A stretch of 7,094 nt of DNA. Source: an uncultured Caulobacterales bacterium. Its GTDB lineage: Bacteria; Pseudomonadota; Alphaproteobacteria; Caulobacterales; Caulobacteraceae. The notes under the pieces are model-generated. The model saw only the letters and a program-made list of their open reading frames with translations, did no database searches and was not told the origin of the DNA. Shown here in pieces: positions 5,798 to 7,094 of the stretch; position 1 is the stretch's first letter, and each line of letters starts with the position of its first letter. The stretch covers positions 1 to 7,094 of the forward strand of contig CAISYT010000156.1 in NCBI GenBank assembly GCA_903889785.1, in the 5' to 3' direction. The position numbers were made by a program, and so were the translations under genes.

Positions 5798-7094
5798 TCA
5801 GAACAGGTCACCCTGGCCCGGCGGCGGTGCGGAAGTTCTAGGCCGGGGCGATTTCGCTGCAGCGGCGGGCGCATCGCCATCAATCACTGCTCCGCGCTCG
5901 CCGTCTGCGAACACCAGTTGCACGCTGTCACCCGATTGCAGGGCGCTGGCGCTACGCACCAGATGGCCGTTGGTGCCATGGATTCGCGCGAAGCCACGCG
6001 CCAGAGGTCCGTCCGGATTGTACGATTGGCGCAGCTTATCGAGTGCCGTCAGCTGTTCCGCCCAGCGGCTCAGTCGCCTGTCCAGTGCGGGCCTGGCGCG
6101 TGCGGCGATGTCGTTAAGTCGGAGGGCGTTCACCTGTTGCGGCCTCTGCAGCAAGCCAGGCTTGAGCGGCGACGCGACGCGGGCCAGGTCATTGGCGTGC
6201 AGATCGACGTTGCGCCTTAGCCCCCCAGCCAGGCGGCTAGAGGCATGGTCGAGCCGCTGACTGGGAATCGCGGTCAGGTCTTCCTTGCGCGGCAGGCGCG
6301 CTCCGTTCATTCGCAAGCGGCGGTCGTCGATCAGGCGCTGTCCTGCCCGGAGCATCCGCCGCTCAAAGTCGAGCACTGCCCCGCGGAGCTCAGCCAGGAC
6401 CGGAGTGGCTATTTCGGCGGCGGCGGTGGGTGTGGGCGCGCGGCAGTCAGAGGCGAAGTCGATCAGGGTCGTGTCGGTTTCATGCCCGACGGCGGAGATC
6501 AGGGGAATGGCGCTGGCCGCGACCGCCCGTGCCAGACCTTCATCATTGAAAGGCCACAGGTCCTCAACCGAACCACCGCCCCGTGCGACGATCAGCACAT
6601 CGGGACGGGGAACCGCTCCGCCTGTCATCAAGGCATTGAAACCGGCGATCGCCGCCGTCACGGCCGCCGCCGCCTGGTCGCCTTGCACCACCACGGGCCA
6701 TACCAGCACCCGACATGGCCATCGCTCCCGCACCCGATGAAGGATGTCGCGGATCACCGCCCCAGTCGGGCTGGTGATCACGCCGATGACTGCCGGGCTG
6801 GGCGGCAGGCTGCGCTTGCGGGCGGAGTCGAACAATCCTTCCGCCGTCAGCCGCGCCTTGAGCCGCTCCAACTGGGCCAGCAGGGCACCAACCCCGGCGG
6901 CCTCCATACTGTCGATCACAATCTGGTAGCGCGAGCCGGCCGGGTAGGTGGTTATGCGGCCGGTGACCACGACCTCAAGCCCATGCTCGGGCCTGACCGA
7001 CAAGCGGGAGACCTGGCCTTTCCAAACCACGCCGTCGAGGCTGGCTTTGTCGTCCTTCAACGTCAGATAGACGTGGCCGTTGGCGTGGTGGGTG
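5798..7094 (-). CDS. xseA: exodeoxyribonuclease VII large subunit, 5' end beyond window
   Basis: Large catalytic subunit of exodeoxyribonuclease VII, which with several XseB small subunits degrades single-stranded DNA into short oligonucleotides in DNA repair. 431 residues are visible; the frame stays open to the window edge. It begins inside the N-terminal OB-fold domain (HANGHVYLTLKDDKASLDGV, VVWKGQ), so perhaps 40-60 residues are missing and the TTG at 7060 is not the start. Counting from the edge, the nuclease domain has GVITSPTGAVIRDILHRV (about 104-121), VARGGGSVEDLWPFNDE (about 169-185) and SAVGHETDTTLIDFASD (about 200-216), all intact. A charged helical region (about 235-350) follows, probably the coiled-coil arm that binds XseB, then the C-terminal segment (GPLARGFARIHG, LQSGDSVQLVFADGERGAV). 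It heads the xseA–DUF2093–peptidase cluster. I see no damage to conserved motifs. Confidence 0.97.
   Translation of the reverse strand, partial: THHANGHVYLTLKDDKASLDGVVWKGQVSRLSVRPEHGLEVVVTGRITTYPAGSRYQIVIDSMEAAGVGALLAQLERLKARLTAEGLFDSARKRSLPPSPAVIGVITSPTGAVIRDILHRVRERWPCRVLVWPVVVQGDQAAAAVTAAIAGFNALMTGGAVPRPDVLIVARGGGSVEDLWPFNDEGLARAVAASAIPLISAVGHETDTTLIDFASDCRAPTPTAAAEIATPVLAELRGAVLDFERRMLRAGQRLIDDRRLRMNGARLPRKEDLTAIPSQRLDHASSRLAGGLRRNVDLHANDLARVASPLKPGLLQRPQQVNALRLNDIAARARPALDRRLSRWAEQLTALDKLRQSYNPDGPLARGFARIHGTNGHLVRSASALQSGDSVQLVFADGERGAVIDGDAPAAAAKSPRPRTSAPPPGQGDLF

Overview
The window is GC-rich DNA that looks like an alphaproteobacterium, most likely of the Caulobacterales (Caulobacter/Asticcacaulis/Phenylobacterium type). 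The evidence is the xseA–DUF2093 gene pair, a FecI/FecR-type sigma/anti-sigma pair, a secreted tannase-family esterase and alanine-rich export signals. The assignment is inferred from gene content and composition; no 16S or other marker is present.

Left part (1-1656, minus strand): an ECF sigma factor is followed downstream by a FecR-type anti-sigma regulator that runs off the left edge. In such systems the next gene is usually a TonB-dependent outer-membrane receptor, which would lie outside the window. A 400-base intergenic region (about 1657-2081) separates this pair from a divergent gene. It holds a near-perfect 19-bp palindrome that could be an operator.

Middle (2082-3710, plus strand): a secreted tannase/feruloyl-esterase-family hydrolase starts at a TTG codon with a good ribosome binding site. 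Its Ser/Asp/His triad is present, but both cysteines of the family's usual CS-D-HC disulfide are missing. It converges on a minus-strand gene (3806-4507) for a small exported lectin-like protein. Two adjacent hairpins between them form a pair of convergent intrinsic terminators.

Right part (4674-7094, minus strand): a tight cluster in the order xseA (exodeoxyribonuclease VII large subunit, 5' end beyond the window), a DUF2093 protein, and a Tat-exported M23-type peptidase. The peptidase carries Cys where the second His of the HxH motif is expected.

The left and middle genes can be read as an accessory nutrient-sensing and ester-hydrolysis locus, perhaps for plant phenolic esters. The right part is housekeeping. 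I do not see a phage, CRISPR array, transposon or RNA gene. I do not see clear evidence of a new multi-gene system; the best leads are the unusual active sites of the two exported hydrolases and the sigma/anti-sigma/tannase arrangement.
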